Assembly (NCBI RefSeq): GCF_963678635.1
Contig: NC_087071.1
Location: 31,548,141 to 31,612,140, forward strand
Source of the DNA: Symsagittifera roscoffensis
Lineage: Eukaryota; Xenacoelomorpha; Acoela; Convolutidae
Direction of reading: 5' to 3'
DNA: 64,000 nucleotides
Part shown: piece after piece, positions 44,101-54,183 of the stretch
How the letters are laid out: every line of letters starts with the position of its first letter
How positions within the stretch are numbered: position 1 is the stretch's first letter
Program-made: the position numbers and the translations under genes
Notes under the pieces: model-generated
Told to the model about the DNA's origin: nothing
Database searches by the model: none
What the model saw: only the letters and a program-made list of their open reading frames with translations

Positions 44101-47100
44101 TTCCTTCTCCGGTTTCGTCTTCTTTCATGAATCTGGACCACTCCCCGGACTCTTGATCTAATCCCAGGTGTTCAATTTCTTCTCTGAATGTCACTTTCTT
44201 ATCCCTGACTTTTGTTTGCTCCAGAATTTTTTCGGGGATTTTCTCAACTAGTGATCGCACAACTTCCTTGCTATCAGTGGTGATTCCTTTTGAGACGTCA
44301 GTATTGTTCACTGTTTTTTCTCTCCGAAGTATGGTTAGTTCCGGTGCCTCCTGGCTTTTCCCTTGGATCACGGGTTTGTCATCCGATAGTTTCTCAAGCA
44401 ACCTCATTAAGTCTTCATCTATTTGGACCGTTCCCTCCTCTACCTGGGTGAGATCGTGACCTTTTGCCTTGAGTGTTTCCCTCACGATTTTGGACTTGAG
44501 CATTATTCCTACCGGAATCCCTCTGCTTTTCTTCAAGATGGTCTTTTCAAGAGACTCTTTTGGCAATTCGGGATGATCTTCAATCGGTTTACCTGATTTG
44601 TCCAGCCATCTCGTGAGTGGAAGACTGTCGTATGTTTCTTTGTCCATAAAGGAGAAACCATCTTTGATCTCAGGTCTGTCCGCCTCTCTTTGTTCTTGTC
44701 TCTCGTAGAACTCCGTCTTCTTGCTCAAGCTGTCGGCATTTTGATGTTTGTCTCGCGTTCTATGTTCAATTATCATGTTGTATCCGTCCAAGCGAACTAT
44801 CCATCTCCCAATGTAGCTCTGGTCCATTGAGTACGTTTTCAGCCAGCTTAATGCTCGGTTATCTACTCGCAGTTTGAAAGGTTCACTGCCTAGGTACGCT
44901 CTGTATTTCTCGACAAAGGTGACCACTGCGAACATCTCTGCTTTCGGTGCTCCGTACTTCATTTCTGTGTCACTTAGGACTTTGCTCCCGTATGCTATTG
45001 GTCTCAAGACTGTCTTCCCATTCCATTCTTGTTCTTGATGGAGAACCCCAGAAATCGCGACTACCGACGCATCTGTGTCCAGCACGTACATCCCCTTCTC
45101 AGTCGGCATACCCAGTACTGGTGCCTCACATAGCTCTTTCTTTATTCTCTGGAATGACTCTTCTGCTGCGTTGTTCCACGTGAACTTCTTGCCCTTGTGT
45201 CTCATTAATTGTTGCATCGGGTATACCTTGTCCGCGTAGCCTTTGATGAACTCCCTGTAATAGTTAGCGAAGCCCAGGAAGCTCATCAACTGGTGCTCTG
45301 TCTTCGGTGATTTCCAGGTTAGGACTGCTTCCACGGCGTCTGGGTCAGGTCTGATGCCGTGCTTGTCTACCATCCTGCCCAAATATTTTATTGAGTCCTT
45401 GAGTATTTCACACTTTGATGGTTTGCACTTCAGCCCCGATCTTTTCATGCACGCGAACACCTCATCAAGTCTCTCAATGTGGTCTTCTAGTGTTGGCGTT
45501 GCTATTACCACGTCGTCCACGTAGCACATTACCAGGTTGCCGTACTTCTTCGTCACGCCTATCAGCGCGTGTGCCATCAGCCGTTGAAACGTGGCTGTGG
45601 CATTGCAGAGTCCAAACGGCATCCGTTTCCATTGAAACAGACCTAACTCGCAGGCGAACCCTGTCTTGTCCCTGTCTTGTTTCCTTAATGGTACCTGCCA
45701 AAAAGCCGAGCCTAAATCAAGAGTCGTAAAAAATTTTGCATCACCTAACTTCGAGAGGCTTTCATCAATTCTAGGTATGGGATAGGCATCCTTCACCGTG
45801 ACGGAGTTCAGGTATCGAAAGTCACAACAGAACCTCAACTGGTCGCCTTTCTTTTTGGCCATCACTACTCCACACGCCCACGGTGACTTGGATGGTTCTA
45901 TCATGTCATACTCTAGTAACGTCTCGATTTCTTTTCTACACGCGTCCGATTTGTGTGGGGTCATACGCCTCGCCCCCTCCCTGTGCGGTACCGCGTTTTC
46001 CTCAAGTTCTATTTCATGCTCCACAAAATTACAACACCCGATATCCGCCTTATGCCTCGAGAAAACTTCTTCGTTCCGCTCTAGTACGTCTTTGATGGCT
46101 TCGAGCTGTTCATCTTTCAGTTTGCCCCTCAAATGTTCAATCTCCGGCAGAACCGGTTTATCTGTCTGCATCTCATCTAGTGTGGGTCGCTCTGGAAAGT
46201 TTGAACAGCTCGACAGCCCATCGTCCGTTTCTGACTTAAGTGATTTAATTAGGCCTGAAGAATATTTAATTTTTTGCAATCGTCTCAAGATACAAATTTT
46301 ATCCCTGTGATTGGGACAATCAACAACTTCATTTTGTTTTAAGTTCTCAATCGTTTCATATCGAGTTTTAACCGGCAAAGCATATCCCAGTTTCCTCCCT
46401 CTCTGTATCGTGATCGGTATGTCAAGGGTATTCAACAAGACACTGACGCAGAGACCACTCTTCGTTATCGAAAATGATCTTCCTAAAACAGCAGCACTTT
46501 GACTATTAGGGTTTGGAACTATACATACTTGCTTATTGTCACTTAGTTCATTGTAGTTTTTCATCCTCAAGCTCACGATTGCTGCTTCATTAGCTTTTAG
46601 CCTCACTCTCCTACTCAAGAATACCGGTGCTTTGTTTTCATTTGCCATTATCAAATTTACCGGTTTGATTGCGTACCTCCTATCCGGGTTCCGTATCCTG
46701 AACATTGCATTATTTAGATCAATCGTTACGTCGAAATTCCTGATGAAGTCTCTGCCCAAAATGAATTGGTCAGATTCATCCAGGTTTTCTACCACGATGA
46801 AGCTCATACACAGGTTACGTTCTCCCAAATTGAGGGCTATTATCGGCGTCCTGCCTAGCACCCGAAGGGCCCCTTTGTTCGCAGCTGACAGCCGTATTCT
46901 CGAGTCTATCAAATCATCTTTGTTGAAGCCCATTCGCTCCCAAGTCTCAATTGGTATGACACTCAAGACCGCTCCCGTGTCAAGTAACCCACGTAACTGA
47001 GTCTTCTTTCCACTTATGTCCAACACGTGCCCTGTCACGTCTGCTTCCGTTCCGATGTGCATTGCATATTCTTCAAGCATAGCACAGTGTCCAATCGATC

Positions 47101-49942
47101 TTACTTTCAATTCCTCCTTCCCTACATAGATTTGTCCAATCAGGTCTTCGTCGCATGTTATCATCGTCTTGGTATAGATGTTGATTCCATCTATGTTTAG
47201 CATAACCTCGTGTGGACCGTAAGCTTCAGTGTATCTGTTATCAACACGTACCGACTTGCTGCCCCCTCTCGTGAGTAGTGCCCTGAGCGCTCTAGAAGTA
47301 GTTCGTGGACTTATTCCACTCAAGTAGTCTGCATACACGTCAATGTGCATTAACGTCTGGTCGCTCGGCTCGCTCAAGTTTCTAGTCACCTCGTGGCCGC
47401 CCACTGTGATTATCGACATTATTCTTGCTCCGATTTTCGATATTCCAAAGGGTTTACCTGTCACCATTTTCACGGCGTTACAATTCCCGTTCTTTGTTGA
47501 GCCCGTTCTAGCCTCTGGTACTACGTTCGTTCCGGTTAATGCTTCGTTAAAATTCTGTCTCTCGATCTCCAACTTTAGTCGTTGCTCTATTTCTTTCGCA
47601 GCCAGATCTTGTTTCACTTTGGCAATTGCTTCCGTCGCCGCTCTCTCATAATTTATCTCTAGAGAGCTCCCGGCCGCGGACTCTAACGCACCGCTAACAT
47701 GTGTTACAGCTTTCACTGTCTTCGTCGGCAATTCGGTGTTTGGTGCCCCTAAGTTCCTAGATTCGAACTCGTTTTGCCTGTTCCGCTGATTCTGCACCGC
47801 CGCTAATGCCAACTTATGTTTGGGGTGATTCTGGTCCTTGACCGCTTCCCAGAACAAGGGACAATCCATTCTGAAGTGCCCCTCCTGGTTACAGAAAAAA
47901 CATCTGGCGCCTATCTTGATGATTAAGCCATTATAGTACTCGTGTTCCTCCATCTGACTCATGTCCTCCTCATCCGGTGCATAACCTAGGCTCTTCATGC
48001 CTTGTTTGTACGTTGTGCAGTCAGCCACATGATGATCCGCTGACCCGCAGTTCGCGCATGATCTGCGCTTATCCATATCATCTCTAGGTTTGTACCATGA
48101 TGACCTCTGGGGTTGGCTTCCCCCTTGCGTGTTCCTGTTTTCAGAATATGAGTACTTCTTAGGTTTCATCAGCATGTATTCTCTTGATTTCTGTCTCATT
48201 TCTTCTGGGGTGGGTGCGCTGTCCTTCGACAACGTGTAGTATGTTGCTAACATTGTCCTTAAGTCATCACTTTTCACCCCATCAATGAACTTCGAGGCAA
48301 TGCTAAAGTTCCGTCTGTTAGTCGACTCCTCTGGGTCACTCCTCCTTCTCAAGCTCTCGAGGTCATCTAGGAACCGATCTATTGACTCGTCGTCCCTCTG
48401 TCTCCTTTTTTCAAATCGCATCATCGCTTGATGACCCTTCATGCCTGAGCCGAATCTGTTCAACAGTATTTCAAAGATTTTGTCCGCGGTGTCGCGTTCT
48501 TCTTCTTTCTTCGCAACCACACACTTTAATGCCGTGCCTTCTAAATTGCTGAGTATGGCTGTGCACGCTTGTCTTTCGTCACTCAAGTTATCTTGCTCTA
48601 GATGTAGTCTCATCACTTCCACCCAAGTGTCAATGCATCCATCGGAGTCATCTTTGAATTCTTTTGGCTTCTTGAATGTTTTTCTTGATTTTCCCTCTCT
48701 CCTGTCGCTCGAGTCAGTGTTCCTCGTGGCGAAGGCCTCTAGAGTCCTGTTCATCATCTCCCAAGTGCTGGCCCATGTCATAGCATCCGGTCCTGAGTTG
48801 CTGTTGGCTGTTGAATCTCCCGGACCAGTCGTCGTGTTCGACGTTCCACTCTTCATTATTGTTTTCGCAGCTGTTGGTGCTATGCTTATCGCATCCCTGG
48901 GTATGGGCAACGGTGTCGATTGCCGTTTGTTTCTTTGTGGTTCTACAAAATCAACTCTGGTGCCTTGCGTACGATCCGCTGCCGGTCTCTCTTGTGGTGT
49001 AGAACCTCTCAAGATTGCATCCAACTTCGCCTGTATTGCACACGAACTCTCTGCTTGACTCTTGCTCATTGTGTCCATTCTCCTTTCCAGGCTCCCTAAT
49101 TGGCTGTTAACATCATCATATCGGTTCTTCAACTGTTGCATGTCTGTTTTGATGTTCTTTTCTCGTTCTTCATTGGTGGCCTCTACCTTGTCTGACATTT
49201 CCTTGAGTCTCTCCTCTGTTGCTTTAGCTAGGTTAAAATAACTGTCTAGATACTCGTGCTTGTTGTATCTTATCTCCTTTTTTATCACCTCTCTGTCTTC
49301 TTCACTGTTCTTAAGTCTTTTGTCGATCTGATTTAATTTCGCCAACAAATCGCCCAGCTCAATGGTAGTCTCTTCATGGTCAACCGTGGGTTTCTCTTCG
49401 GCCATAGCCTCTGCTTTAGCTTGTTCCTCATTCTGGCCGGTTTCTGTCGCTTTCGTGCTCACTGTACCAAATGTTCGTGCTCTTTCTGCTTTTGGCTCTT
49501 CAGTCACGTTTTCTTTCGTTTTTATTCCGAACATTATTCCCAATTTTTCCGTAAAAGATGTCCTCTTTACTTGAGAGTCTTCTTTCACCGTTTCTTCGGT
49601 GTTGCCTATTGCATCTTCCGCGTCATCTATCGGTGAGAACTCTATGGGTTTCTGGTTCGGTTCCTCTGTATTGGGCATTGGAGTTGACTCTGTCGCCATC
49701 TTCCCTGTTTCATCCACACTTTGATCGGGTGTCTCTAGATCAATCTCGATGGTGGGTTCTACTCTCTCCCCTTCCGTGCCCTCTTTCGCCCTGTTCTCCG
49801 CTGTACTCCTCGTGCTGACCATGTTAACTGAAAAGTTCTTCTTTGTTATCTTCGGACCCATTGGTGTTGCTTTGCTTAGCGACGAATTATACTTAGCTTC
49901 GGTCGATCTTTTTTCAGCTACCGGTACCCTGCTCCGCCTCAT
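41141..49942 (-). CDS. Gag-Pol polyprotein of copy B (2933 aa) with C-terminal macro-like domain
   Basis: One open frame from ATGAGGCGG to TGA; gag and pol are fused with no frameshift. Approximate residues: coiled coil 200-310; Gag core 425-560; CCHC knuckles CANCGSADHHVADC (about 630) and CFFCNQEGHFRMDC (about 680); aspartic protease LLDTGAVLSVIP (about 987); RT with LDLGSAFWQ, MPFGLCNA and YVDD (about 1474); RNase H with DTDAS (about 1621), KAEM, RVDNRA and NADS; integrase HHCC (about 2165-2210) and D-D-E in QIDHQ, SDNGK and LVERQN (2228-2324); GPY/F module KWRGPFMITEV (about 2465). No chromodomain is seen. Residues about 2775-2930 resemble a TARG1-type macro domain (ICITADMSFKSR, GKYLCFLVTR, VFAETEIVVHLHK). 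The usual catalytic Lys and GxGxD are not kept. All retroviral-type catalytic residues appear intact. Confidence 0.95.
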   Translation of the reverse strand: MRRSRVPVAEKRSTEAKYNSSLSKATPMGPKITKKNFSVNMVSTRSTAENRAKEGTEGERVEPTIEIDLETPDQSVDETGKMATESTPMPNTEEPNQKPIEFSPIDDAEDAIGNTEETVKEDSQVKRTSFTEKLGIMFGIKTKENVTEEPKAERARTFGTVSTKATETGQNEEQAKAEAMAEEKPTVDHEETTIELGDLLAKLNQIDKRLKNSEEDREVIKKEIRYNKHEYLDSYFNLAKATEERLKEMSDKVEATNEEREKNIKTDMQQLKNRYDDVNSQLGSLERRMDTMSKSQAESSCAIQAKLDAILRGSTPQERPAADRTQGTRVDFVEPQRNKRQSTPLPIPRDAISIAPTAAKTIMKSGTSNTTTGPGDSTANSNSGPDAMTWASTWEMMNRTLEAFATRNTDSSDRREGKSRKTFKKPKEFKDDSDGCIDTWVEVMRLHLEQDNLSDERQACTAILSNLEGTALKCVVAKKEEERDTADKIFEILLNRFGSGMKGHQAMMRFEKRRQRDDESIDRFLDDLESLRRRSDPEESTNRRNFSIASKFIDGVKSDDLRTMLATYYTLSKDSAPTPEEMRQKSREYMLMKPKKYSYSENRNTQGGSQPQRSSWYKPRDDMDKRRSCANCGSADHHVADCTTYKQGMKSLGYAPDEEDMSQMEEHEYYNGLIIKIGARCFFCNQEGHFRMDCPLFWEAVKDQNHPKHKLALAAVQNQRNRQNEFESRNLGAPNTELPTKTVKAVTHVSGALESAAGSSLEINYERAATEAIAKVKQDLAAKEIEQRLKLEIERQNFNEALTGTNVVPEARTGSTKNGNCNAVKMVTGKPFGISKIGARIMSIITVGGHEVTRNLSEPSDQTLMHIDVYADYLSGISPRTTSRALRALLTRGGSKSVRVDNRYTEAYGPHEVMLNIDGINIYTKTMITCDEDLIGQIYVGKEELKVRSIGHCAMLEEYAMHIGTEADVTGHVLDISGKKTQLRGLLDTGAVLSVIPIETWERMGFNKDDLIDSRIRLSAANKGALRVLGRTPIIALNLGERNLCMSFIVVENLDESDQFILGRDFIRNFDVTIDLNNAMFRIRNPDRRYAIKPVNLIMANENKAPVFLSRRVRLKANEAAIVSLRMKNYNELSDNKQVCIVPNPNSQSAAVLGRSFSITKSGLCVSVLLNTLDIPITIQRGRKLGYALPVKTRYETIENLKQNEVVDCPNHRDKICILRRLQKIKYSSGLIKSLKSETDDGLSSCSNFPERPTLDEMQTDKPVLPEIEHLRGKLKDEQLEAIKDVLERNEEVFSRHKADIGCCNFVEHEIELEENAVPHREGARRMTPHKSDACRKEIETLLEYDMIEPSKSPWACGVVMAKKKGDQLRFCCDFRYLNSVTVKDAYPIPRIDESLSKLGDAKFFTTLDLGSAFWQVPLRKQDRDKTGFACELGLFQWKRMPFGLCNATATFQRLMAHALIGVTKKYGNLVMCYVDDVVIATPTLEDHIERLDEVFACMKRSGLKCKPSKCEILKDSIKYLGRMVDKHGIRPDPDAVEAVLTWKSPKTEHQLMSFLGFANYYREFIKGYADKVYPMQQLMRHKGKKFTWNNAAEESFQRIKKELCEAPVLGMPTEKGMYVLDTDASVVAISGVLHQEQEWNGKTVLRPIAYGSKVLSDTEMKYGAPKAEMFAVVTFVEKYRAYLGSEPFKLRVDNRALSWLKTYSMDQSYIGRWIVRLDGYNMIIEHRTRDKHQNADSLSKKTEFYERQEQREADRPEIKDGFSFMDKETYDSLPLTRWLDKSGKPIEDHPELPKESLEKTILKKSRGIPVGIMLKSKIVRETLKAKGHDLTQVEEGTVQIDEDLMRLLEKLSDDKPVIQGKSQEAPELTILRREKTVNNTDVSKGITTDSKEVVRSLVEKIPEKILEQTKVRDKKVTFREEIEHLGLDQESGEWSRFMKEDETGEGKLSGERKEWDEDSDESSEDQDSLCMILAEEKMRHHDRELQTDPSSGTYNLEMQEVRGGTELEKIAVSRKPLRELSCNSNVRTNLVPEDDMKIMKRIICVKLSDDIHNPGEMNGQIMALKEHVKARYRLSDLIRAQKNDKMTSNLSKWIHSGVKEKGELEEDSYKILSQFYKEKRDLLYHTAEGVVACKRRDEEKILHKHNLIILPQLYQTEVLFRSHDQMGHQGIDKVQQRILHRFDWPGMRKACERWVNACLACLQVKDPRKMKFPLKSVESSEFNEVVQIDHQKICMTESGYNQILVIIDHFTKLAEAVPCQTASAEETCDHLITHWISRYGCPMTFQSDNGKAFVGDLTKELMKRSHIAQAHSTTYHPQTNGLVERQNRTLVNMLRVYCSRYMTDWDKYLPQVVGAYNSTQHSTTGISPFMMLTGRERAMPLTFFYPEYEGKRTSPQAYVKEAIKRQQELNELCRRNTAQAQTRQRKKYDEKILRAKPYEVGQYVWVFQNVIPPKGTKKLLKKWRGPFMITEVHQQGRFYRLSTGRAAHYENLKPHVPSPEDWCLPKDMEGLDYLVVEPACEVNEKGTREKNDGNENLSLDDNEKIEVESDAGSFVEEDWNDPEQNEVPKWMEPDRPTPPETRTGNRKRTGMRYNRYGDDFLIDKIQPEKLSEELLGVGELEAGEEWQVIDDGGHYPQDDYSTPEVETDLEQGEIERRENTNLRILEWMRDVKDEGHEGQSMQQVDVSAAKYMKTAEPLFGWTATDRPLDIPKDNSDPTTSTGTSINIFVRGVGVGLTHTENSMIKKLKEVRETSGLELEEEEPEPTIGRNFKTKFEIPNEYSENIMITDSDFILSNRTSAICITADMSFKSRLEADFKREYQNVEFLFRQRPGLGGMAALPPSVAQVPGKYLCFLVTRVNDRNTIDPEHVILALTRLRDFMIERGILEVSVPVYDPNRGKLSSRELYAILHVVFAETEIVVHLHKKYYLSIA

Positions 49943-50164
49943 TATTTACAATTGTTATTATTTACAATATTATTATCTACAAAAATTCTATTCTAAGGTT
50001 TAAAAACTCCAAGGAAAAAAAAATTAATAATTCGCTAAAAACAATTTTTCTTGAACTCTTGTAAGCTCTTTCGTGTTAGGTTAGGATAGGGAACGTGTTG
50101 AACGTGTTGTTATACTTGGTGCTTCAACCTAACCTATTACTTTTGTAGTACCCCCTTCCTAATG
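49943..50164 (-). other. Copy B leader next to gag
   Basis: AT-rich 222 bp just upstream of the gag ATG, matching the spacer 4771-4996 of copy A. It contains two facing caacctaacc/ggttaggtt segments (50080-50130) that could form a stem. No ORF. Confidence 0.5.
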
Positions 50165-50885
50165 CTGTTCCAAGACTTTCTCTTTACCGTCCCAAGACCG
50201 TTCAGCGTTGTCCCTGTACTTCTCGTTGGTACCTTTAGACCAGCGTCCCAAGACCAGCGTCCCAAGACCAATGGCCCAAGACTAACGTCCCAAGACTAAC
50301 GTCCCAAGACTAACGTCCCAAGACCTATGTCCCAAGACTAACGTCCCAAGACCAACGTCCCAAGACTAACGTCCCAAGACCAATGGCCCAAGACTAACGT
50401 CCCAAGACCAATGTCCCAAGACTAATGTCCCAAGACTAACGTCCCAAGACCAATGGCCCAAGACTAACGTCCCAAGACCAATGTCCCAAGACTAATGTCC
50501 CAAGACTAACGTCCCAAGACCAATGGCCCAAGACCAACGTCCCAAGACCAATGGCCCAAGACCAACGTCCCAAGACCAATGTCCCAAGACCAATGGCCCA
50601 AGACCAATGTCCCAAGACCAACGTCCCAAGACCAATGGCCCAAGACCAATGTCCCAAGACCAACGTCCCAAGACCAATGTCCCAAGACCAATGTCCCAAG
50701 ACCAACGTCCCAAGACCAATGGCCCAAGACCAATGTCCCAAGACCAATGTCCCAAGACCGTTTCGTACCAAGACTGCTCTGGCCCAAGACTGCCCCAAAG
50801 CTGCACTGTCCCAAGACTGTGTTGCTCCAAGACTGTCCCCAGACTGCAATGTCCCTAGACTAGTTCGGTACTGTCCCAAGACTTG
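50165..50885 (-). repeat. 14-bp tandem array in copy B leader
   Basis: The regular core is 50241-50760, about 37 units of 14 bp (on + cccaagaccaatgt and variants ccaatgg, ccaacgt, ctaacgt), with degenerate units on both sides. In element sense each unit contains gtcttggg, the same core as the 21-bp arrays of copy A. Frames remain open on both strands for about 110-150 codons as a by-product of periodicity. Confidence 0.92.
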
Positions 50886-52401
50886 TCACTGAGTGTCTGG
50901 ATATAGGATTTCTTTCTTCTTCGTTGTAGGGACTTCTTGGTTGTCTGTACCTTGTACCACCACTCAAGCTCTAGTGAAAATTTTCCCAAAAACCCTCTCT
51001 TGGTTGCCAAATCTGGCCCCCCTTTTTTAGTTACCTCTTTTTGAATGTTCCCAGCAATTGGGAGCCAAAACTTGTGTGCAGGTATCTTGTGATCACCTGT
51101 TTGTATTAAAAACCAATCGCCAATCTTCCCCAAAACGCAACAATGTATATAGAAAAAATAAAATTTTATACCGAAAAAAAAAAAAAAAAAAACAAAACAG
51201 AGTAATCAACCCACCTAAAATTCAAAGGAGACAAATGTCAACCTTCTTTCAAAAAAAATGTCTGGTACCTAATTGCCACGCGTTTTCCTCCCCCCACTAG
51301 TTGTCTTATGAGGTGTCACGAAAACTGTCTATATCCGTTCCCCCCTACCGATCCAACCAGCGTACCAATCTTAACTCGAGATAAGTTTTGGATGTCCACC
51401 TATTGTTACCACGCGTGTTGATGGCTAATGTAACTAAATCAACGATGTCGATTAACTAGTTACTCTAATTCCCCCCTTTTTACAATTTACAACCGCCAAC
51501 CTCTAACCTAACCAGTCCCCCTGCTAACCTCCCCCCTGTTTAGCCCCCCTCTTAAGCCGAAAAATCCCTTAAGCGCCGGGTGCTAAACCTCTCTTGAGAA
51601 AACCGTAGACCTGTTTCCAGGTCTGCTTGAGTAAAAACTGCCTCAAAACAATGGGACTCCGCTTATCCAATTTTACACTTATTTCTTATAATGTAATGTG
51701 GATTCTAATGATACCCGTTGTCCGACCTGAGAACACCCTTGTGCGTCCTCTTGTGGTGGCCCTGTGCTGGTTGTCTCTGTTCTGCCCTTGACAGCAGACC
51801 CACTTTCCCACTCGACTGGTCACCTCTTCCAATCAAGTCTCTTGGTGGTCCGTTTCGATCCTTGTGAACCTCTTTCCCACTCGACTGGTCACCCTTTCCA
51901 GTCAAGTCTCCCAGTGGTCCGGTTGGGTCGCAATCTATCTAAAAACCCTTAACAACGCCCCCCACTCGGGCACCCTACCAAGGTCACTGCTAGTTGATCG
52001 AAAAATTGCTAGATTGATCGAAACGATCGGTCTTGTAAAACAGTATGTGTATACTATTTAATTAATACAAAGGTTCGATCCAACTAATTTGGTATCAAAG
52101 TCACTGTCTTTTTTCGTTTTATAGTTTTTGTTCCTATTTGTTTTCCTTTTTTGCTCGTGTTTTTGTCCCCCTAGTTGCCCCCCTTTACTCGGTTAGCTAA
52201 GCCTCGTTCGGAGAGCGTACCAGGAAGTTTTCTTGAGTTTTCTTAAAAAGCTATCACGGTACAACCGGAAGGTTTACACGTTCCCGCTGAACCGTACCAC
52301 CGGTACTCTAGAATGGGCATGTAGCCCGGAGCTGTGTCAAGTGGGTTCGACTCCGTAGTCATGATGTCGTAAAAACACCCAGGAGCGCCATAAAAACACT
52401 A
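50886..52401 (-). other. Copy B 5' leader between LTR and array
   Basis: 1.5 kb with no convincing ORF. It contains an A-rich run (51177-51192), C-rich stretches (51470-51560) and a pair of ~70-bp direct repeats (ttcccactcgactggtcacc near 51803 and 51870). The part near 51.2 kb (acccacctaaaattc) matches position 1 of the window in copy A. A long leader like this would hold packaging and translation-control signals; none is recognisable. Confidence 0.6.
52341..52390 (-). promoter_or_regulatory. Possible primer-binding region with tRNA-like sequence
   Basis: Element-sense TGGCGCTCCTGGGTG (52390-52376) begins with TGG, as expected for a site complementary to a tRNA 3' CCA end, but lies 11 nt from the LTR rather than 0-3. 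Further in, the opposite strand reads gtgggttcgactcc (52341-52354), which fits a tRNA B box. The two are too far apart to be one tRNA 3' end. The primer tRNA is not identified. Confidence 0.3.
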
Positions 52402-53289
52402 TGTAACAGTCGCCTACTTTAGTCACATATGAGGCTTAAGAAAAATAGGCCCTATAACCATTGGCTCAAGAGTCAGGGACACTATCTCTTGTGTTTTTCC
52501 GCCTCAAGAACGGTCGGAGCCAATTCGGTTCGCTTGCGACATGAGACTGGAACCCATTACAGCTTAAAGGCCACTACCAAAATACCCCCCCACTCTAGAA
52601 ATAAAGACGTCCCCATACTTAGGTCTCGGGATACCCAAAATACATGAACGCCGTTAAAAACCGGGTCGGAACAATCCGCTTAGTTACTTTTTATTGGACA
52701 GTGGAACTTTGATCCATTTCAGATGGATCAACCTAAAACTCGCCTTATCTCAACATAACTATCATAAAATACACTCGAGAAATTTAAATTGGAACTTACA
52801 TATCGACGCACTTGAATATGAGGAGTAAGTTATAACTGAGCAGCTTGAGAATTAAGTAATATAACTAAATAAGTTTTAAGGCCAATTAGTTTCAATAACA
52901 GAAGTAAGTTTTTGTCTCTAGAATCAAAGTCTCTGAATGAACCCTTTGGACACTCGAGTTGTCCACTCTTCCATTCAGAGTCCACTCCTTTCCATTCGAA
53001 TAATTGTTCTGTCTCAAGTCCGTATTCGATTCTCCTGTTTTCAGGACAAGACAGCTCTACTCTCTTGATATTTCGTATCGAGAAATTGCGAATAGCAATT
53101 TCCTGCCTTTTTCTTGAGTAGTTTCCCGCAATTGTTAATTCGGGTGTTCTGATTTCTGACTTTTTCATTTTCAGTTGGTTCGAGAAAATTGAGCATGACA
53201 GGCTCGATTCGAATTTTGCAAAATTAAAATTTCACTCCAAAATTACGTATTTCTCAAGGTCAAACCCCCAGACATGACCGACTGGCACA
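52402..53289 (-). repeat. Copy B 5' LTR (888 bp)
   Basis: Matches 30496-31383 base for base as far as I can read. It would hold the element's promoter. Its outer end is about 0.9 kb from the XAB2 start codon and transcribes away from that gene. Poly(A) signal on minus at 52695-52690. Confidence 0.96.
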
Positions 53290-53975
53290 TACTTTTTTTT
53301 CAAAGTTGGAAATTCCTAACCTGTAGTTGGGGGCTGTCAGAGTAGTCTCAGGGGTTTAATCATTTTTGTTTAAGAGAAGACGATTTTTGTGATATTTTGG
53401 AATTTTTCAGAAAACTCAAATTACAAAATAGTTCGTGAAAGTGAAATTCCCAACCTTGTAGTTGTATACTTTCAAAGATTGCGAATATTGCCATCAAAAA
53501 GACTGCTCAGTAGTTTTCGAAATGTGATTCTTTTCCGGTTTTGAAAAATAAATACCCCGTTTAGAAAACTTAAGGTGAAGTTTCACAAAATCGGAATTTC
53601 CCAACGTTTGGTACTCTCAGGAGTTGCAAATCTTGCGTCCAAATGCGATTGCTCAATTGCTTTCAGTTTCCCAGATATTACTTTCTTAATTCAATGTAAA
53701 CTTAGATATATAAAAAAATTGTCACAAATTTTTATGGTTTTTCAAAATTTGAAGTTACTCTCAGGAGTTGCAAATCTTGCGTCCAAATGCGACTGATCAA
53801 TTGCTTTCAGCTTCCCAGATGTTACGTTTCTTAGTTCATTTTAAAATTTTCGAAGAACTTTTATAAAACTTGACAAAATTTTATGGTCCTCCGAAATATA
53901 TATATAAAACTTAAATAAAAAACTTTGCAAAATTTGTAATTACGAACCCTGTAATTGGGGGCTGTCAGAGTACAC
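53290..53975. repeat. Degenerate ~150-180 bp tandem repeat series, right block
   Basis: Continuation of the series at 29310-30495 after the copy B insertion. Anchor phrases (ctctcaggagttgcaaatct, ttttcgaaatgtgattc, ctgtagttgggggctgtcag) lie near 53333, 53468, 53611, 53754 and 53947. The join across copy B (…aaattaaattac / tactttttttt…) continues a single unit. The remaining ~200 bp to XAB2 (53976-54183) is unique-looking and may contain its promoter or 5' UTR intron end. Confidence 0.75.
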
Positions 53976-54165
53976 TCAAAGAAAATCTTAAAAGTCTGAA
54001 AGTCTTAATCTTAAATTCGAAGCACGGAGGTGCGGTACACGCTAGTTGAAGTTAAAAGGCCCATGATTGATTGTGAATGTTAAAATAATAATTTGGCTTA
54101 TCATGCAAAGAAATATTCTCAGTTACTTTAATCGTAAAAACGTTAAAATGTTCTTTTTTGATGCA

Positions 54166-54183
54166 TTGCTCTGTTTCAGAAAA
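54166..54183 (+). promoter_or_regulatory. 3' splice site just before the XAB2 start codon
   Basis: gctctgtttcag followed by aaaaATGAGT. A pyrimidine tract and CAG (AG at 54178-54179) stand 4 nt before the ATG. This is either the end of a 5'-UTR intron or a spliced-leader acceptor. Confidence 0.55.

Larger units (their letters stand above)
30496..53289 (-). mobile_element. Copy B: complete giant Ty3/gypsy LTR retrotransposon (22,794 bp)
   Basis: On the minus strand: 5' LTR (53289-52402), leader with 14-bp array, Gag-Pol (49942-41141), SGNH ORF2 (40666-38735), ORF3 (38734-31823), polypurine tract, 3' LTR (31383-30496). Reading the two LTRs side by side I see no difference over 888 bp, and all long frames are open, so the insertion is very recent and possibly mobile. 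Host flanks share TAC, or TACT if the LTR end is moved by one base. It sits within the ~150-180 bp repeat series about 0.9 kb upstream of the XAB2 start codon. Typical gypsy elements are 5-10 kb. Giant relatives are known, such as the Burro elements of planarians; relatedness to those is not tested here. Confidence 0.95.

Noticed and set aside
48441-49058. 205-codon + strand frame opposite gag, and many similar antisense frames in 31.8-50 kb
   Set aside because: Shadow of the gag-pol, ORF2 and ORF3 coding strand; no independent motifs.
50080-50130. Telomere-like TTAGG/CCTAA segments
   Set aside because: Only two short imperfect facing copies, better read as a small stem in the element leader.
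50436-50892. 110-150 codon frames in the 14-bp array of copy B
   Set aside because: Periodicity artefact in non-coding leader; frames exist on both strands.
53575-53796. 73-codon frame upstream of XAB2
   Set aside because: It lies in the degenerate tandem repeats and repeats its own sequence because the repeat does.
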